Shown one piece after another: positions 63,777-64,000 of a DNA stretch of 64,000 nt. The DNA lies in contig CAWEIK010000001.1 in NCBI GenBank assembly GCA_963809175.1, positions 434,001 through 498,000 of the forward strand, written 5' to 3'. The stretch comes from JACCTU01 sp963809175. Its GTDB lineage: Bacteria > Actinomycetota > Thermoleophilia > Gaiellales > Gaiellaceae. The notes under the pieces are model-generated. The model ran no database searches. It was not told where the DNA came from and saw only the letters and a list, made by a program, of their open reading frames with translations. The position numbers and the translations under genes were made by a program. The first letter of the stretch is position 1, and every line of letters starts with the position of its first letter.

Positions 63777-64000
63777 TGCACCGCGTCCTCGTTCTCACGA
63801 CCGCGTTCCCGACAACACAACAGCCGGTTCTCGGCACGTTCGTGCGAGAGCACGCGCGGGCGGCTGCCCTGCGACAGGAAGTCGCCGTTGTCCATCTCGA
63901 CGGGACGCGGTCCGACACCTTCGGCCTCCACCTCGAGCAGTCGGAGGTCCCGCCGGTCTGGCGCCTTCGTTACCGTCGCTTCCCGCCGCCCCTGAGCTAC
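63776..64000 (+). CDS. GT4 family glycosyltransferase, N-terminal fragment
   Basis: 75 residues before the window ends. RVLVLTTAFPTTQQPVLGTF and FVREHARAAALRQEVAVVHL are the standard opening of GT4 enzymes: the first strand with the P-x-x-G-x-F-V motif and a helix, then strand 2. The ATG overlaps the GNAT stop by one base (TGATG), continuing the same operon. Family assignment rests on the N-terminal signature alone. Confidence 0.7.
   Translation, partial: MHRVLVLTTAFPTTQQPVLGTFVREHARAAALRQEVAVVHLDGTRSDTFGLHLEQSEVPPVWRLRYRRFPPPLSY

Noticed and set aside
1..64000. tRNA/rRNA genes, CRISPR arrays, insertion sequences, phage or toxin-antitoxin genes
   Set aside because: Looked for in all spacers; coding density leaves almost no room and no repeat array, inverted-repeat element or transposase motif was seen.
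1..64000. Intrinsic terminators
   Set aside because: No hairpin followed by a T-run was found; convergent genes overlap or abut and divergent spacers hold only promoters.

Overview
The window is one continuous surface-polysaccharide (capsule/exopolysaccharide) biosynthesis locus from a very GC-rich bacterium. Most genes start with GTG or TTG. Nearly every operon head has an actinobacterial-type TANNNT -10 hexamer placed 6-9 nt before the start codon, which suggests leaderless transcription. Together with the PQQ-type propeller proteins and the gene mix, this points to a soil or groundwater actinobacterium, possibly Thermoleophilia (Gaiellales/Solirubrobacterales-like). That placement is inference. 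No rRNA, tRNA, CRISPR array, insertion sequence or phage gene was seen.

Layout: 1-3765 (-) ATP-grasp ligase, two PQQ-type beta-propeller proteins and a sulfotransferase. 3790-4569 (+) FkbM methyltransferase. 4476-15583 (-) an eleven-gene operon: GT87, GT2, SDR, GT-C protein, methyltransferase, AsnB-type amidotransferase, polysaccharide deacetylase, N-formyltransferase, membrane GT2, methyltransferase and an initiating sugar-phosphate transferase. 15618-23554: GT-C enzymes, a WbuB-like GT4, two O-antigen-ligase-type proteins and two copies of an uncharacterised small membrane-anchored protein. 23580-31640: a methyltransferase/GT4/GT2/GT4 operon, a PhyH dioxygenase, and a Gfo/Idh oxidoreductase, C-methyltransferase and GT operon. 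31585-33726 (-): the ABC exporter pair (Wzt-like with carbohydrate-binding C-terminus, and Wzm-like). 33766-42548: a nonulosonic-acid cassette (neuB-neuC-neuA) with FkbM and other methyltransferases, a deacetylase and a capsule-synthesis-like protein. 42588-47280 (+): two related multi-span proteins flanking a GtrB/DPM1-like GT2. 47265-64000: glycosyltransferase operons, two more AsnB enzymes, a fused double glycosyltransferase, methyltransferases, a deacetylase-like protein and an acetyltransferase.

How it fits together (inference): a sugar-1-phosphate is loaded on undecaprenyl phosphate by the initiating transferase. GT2/GT4 enzymes then elongate on the cytoplasmic face while sugars are amidated, formylated, methylated, acetylated and deacetylated. 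The Wzm/Wzt pair exports the chain. GT-C enzymes fed by polyprenyl-phosphate sugars (GtrB-like) decorate it outside, and the ligase-type proteins attach or polymerise it.

The architecture is extremely compact. Genes within operons overlap by NTGA. Divergent spacers are mostly 23-43 bp with back-to-back -10 elements, four of which form one ANNNTANNNT module. Convergent genes overlap at their 3' ends. Many reading frames are broken by single-base indels that leave the protein signal intact. They cluster at about 2.9-12.5 kb and 36.9-44.2 kb, and look like consensus errors of a long-read or metagenome assembly rather than decay. Several start, stop and frameshift positions below are therefore reconstructions.
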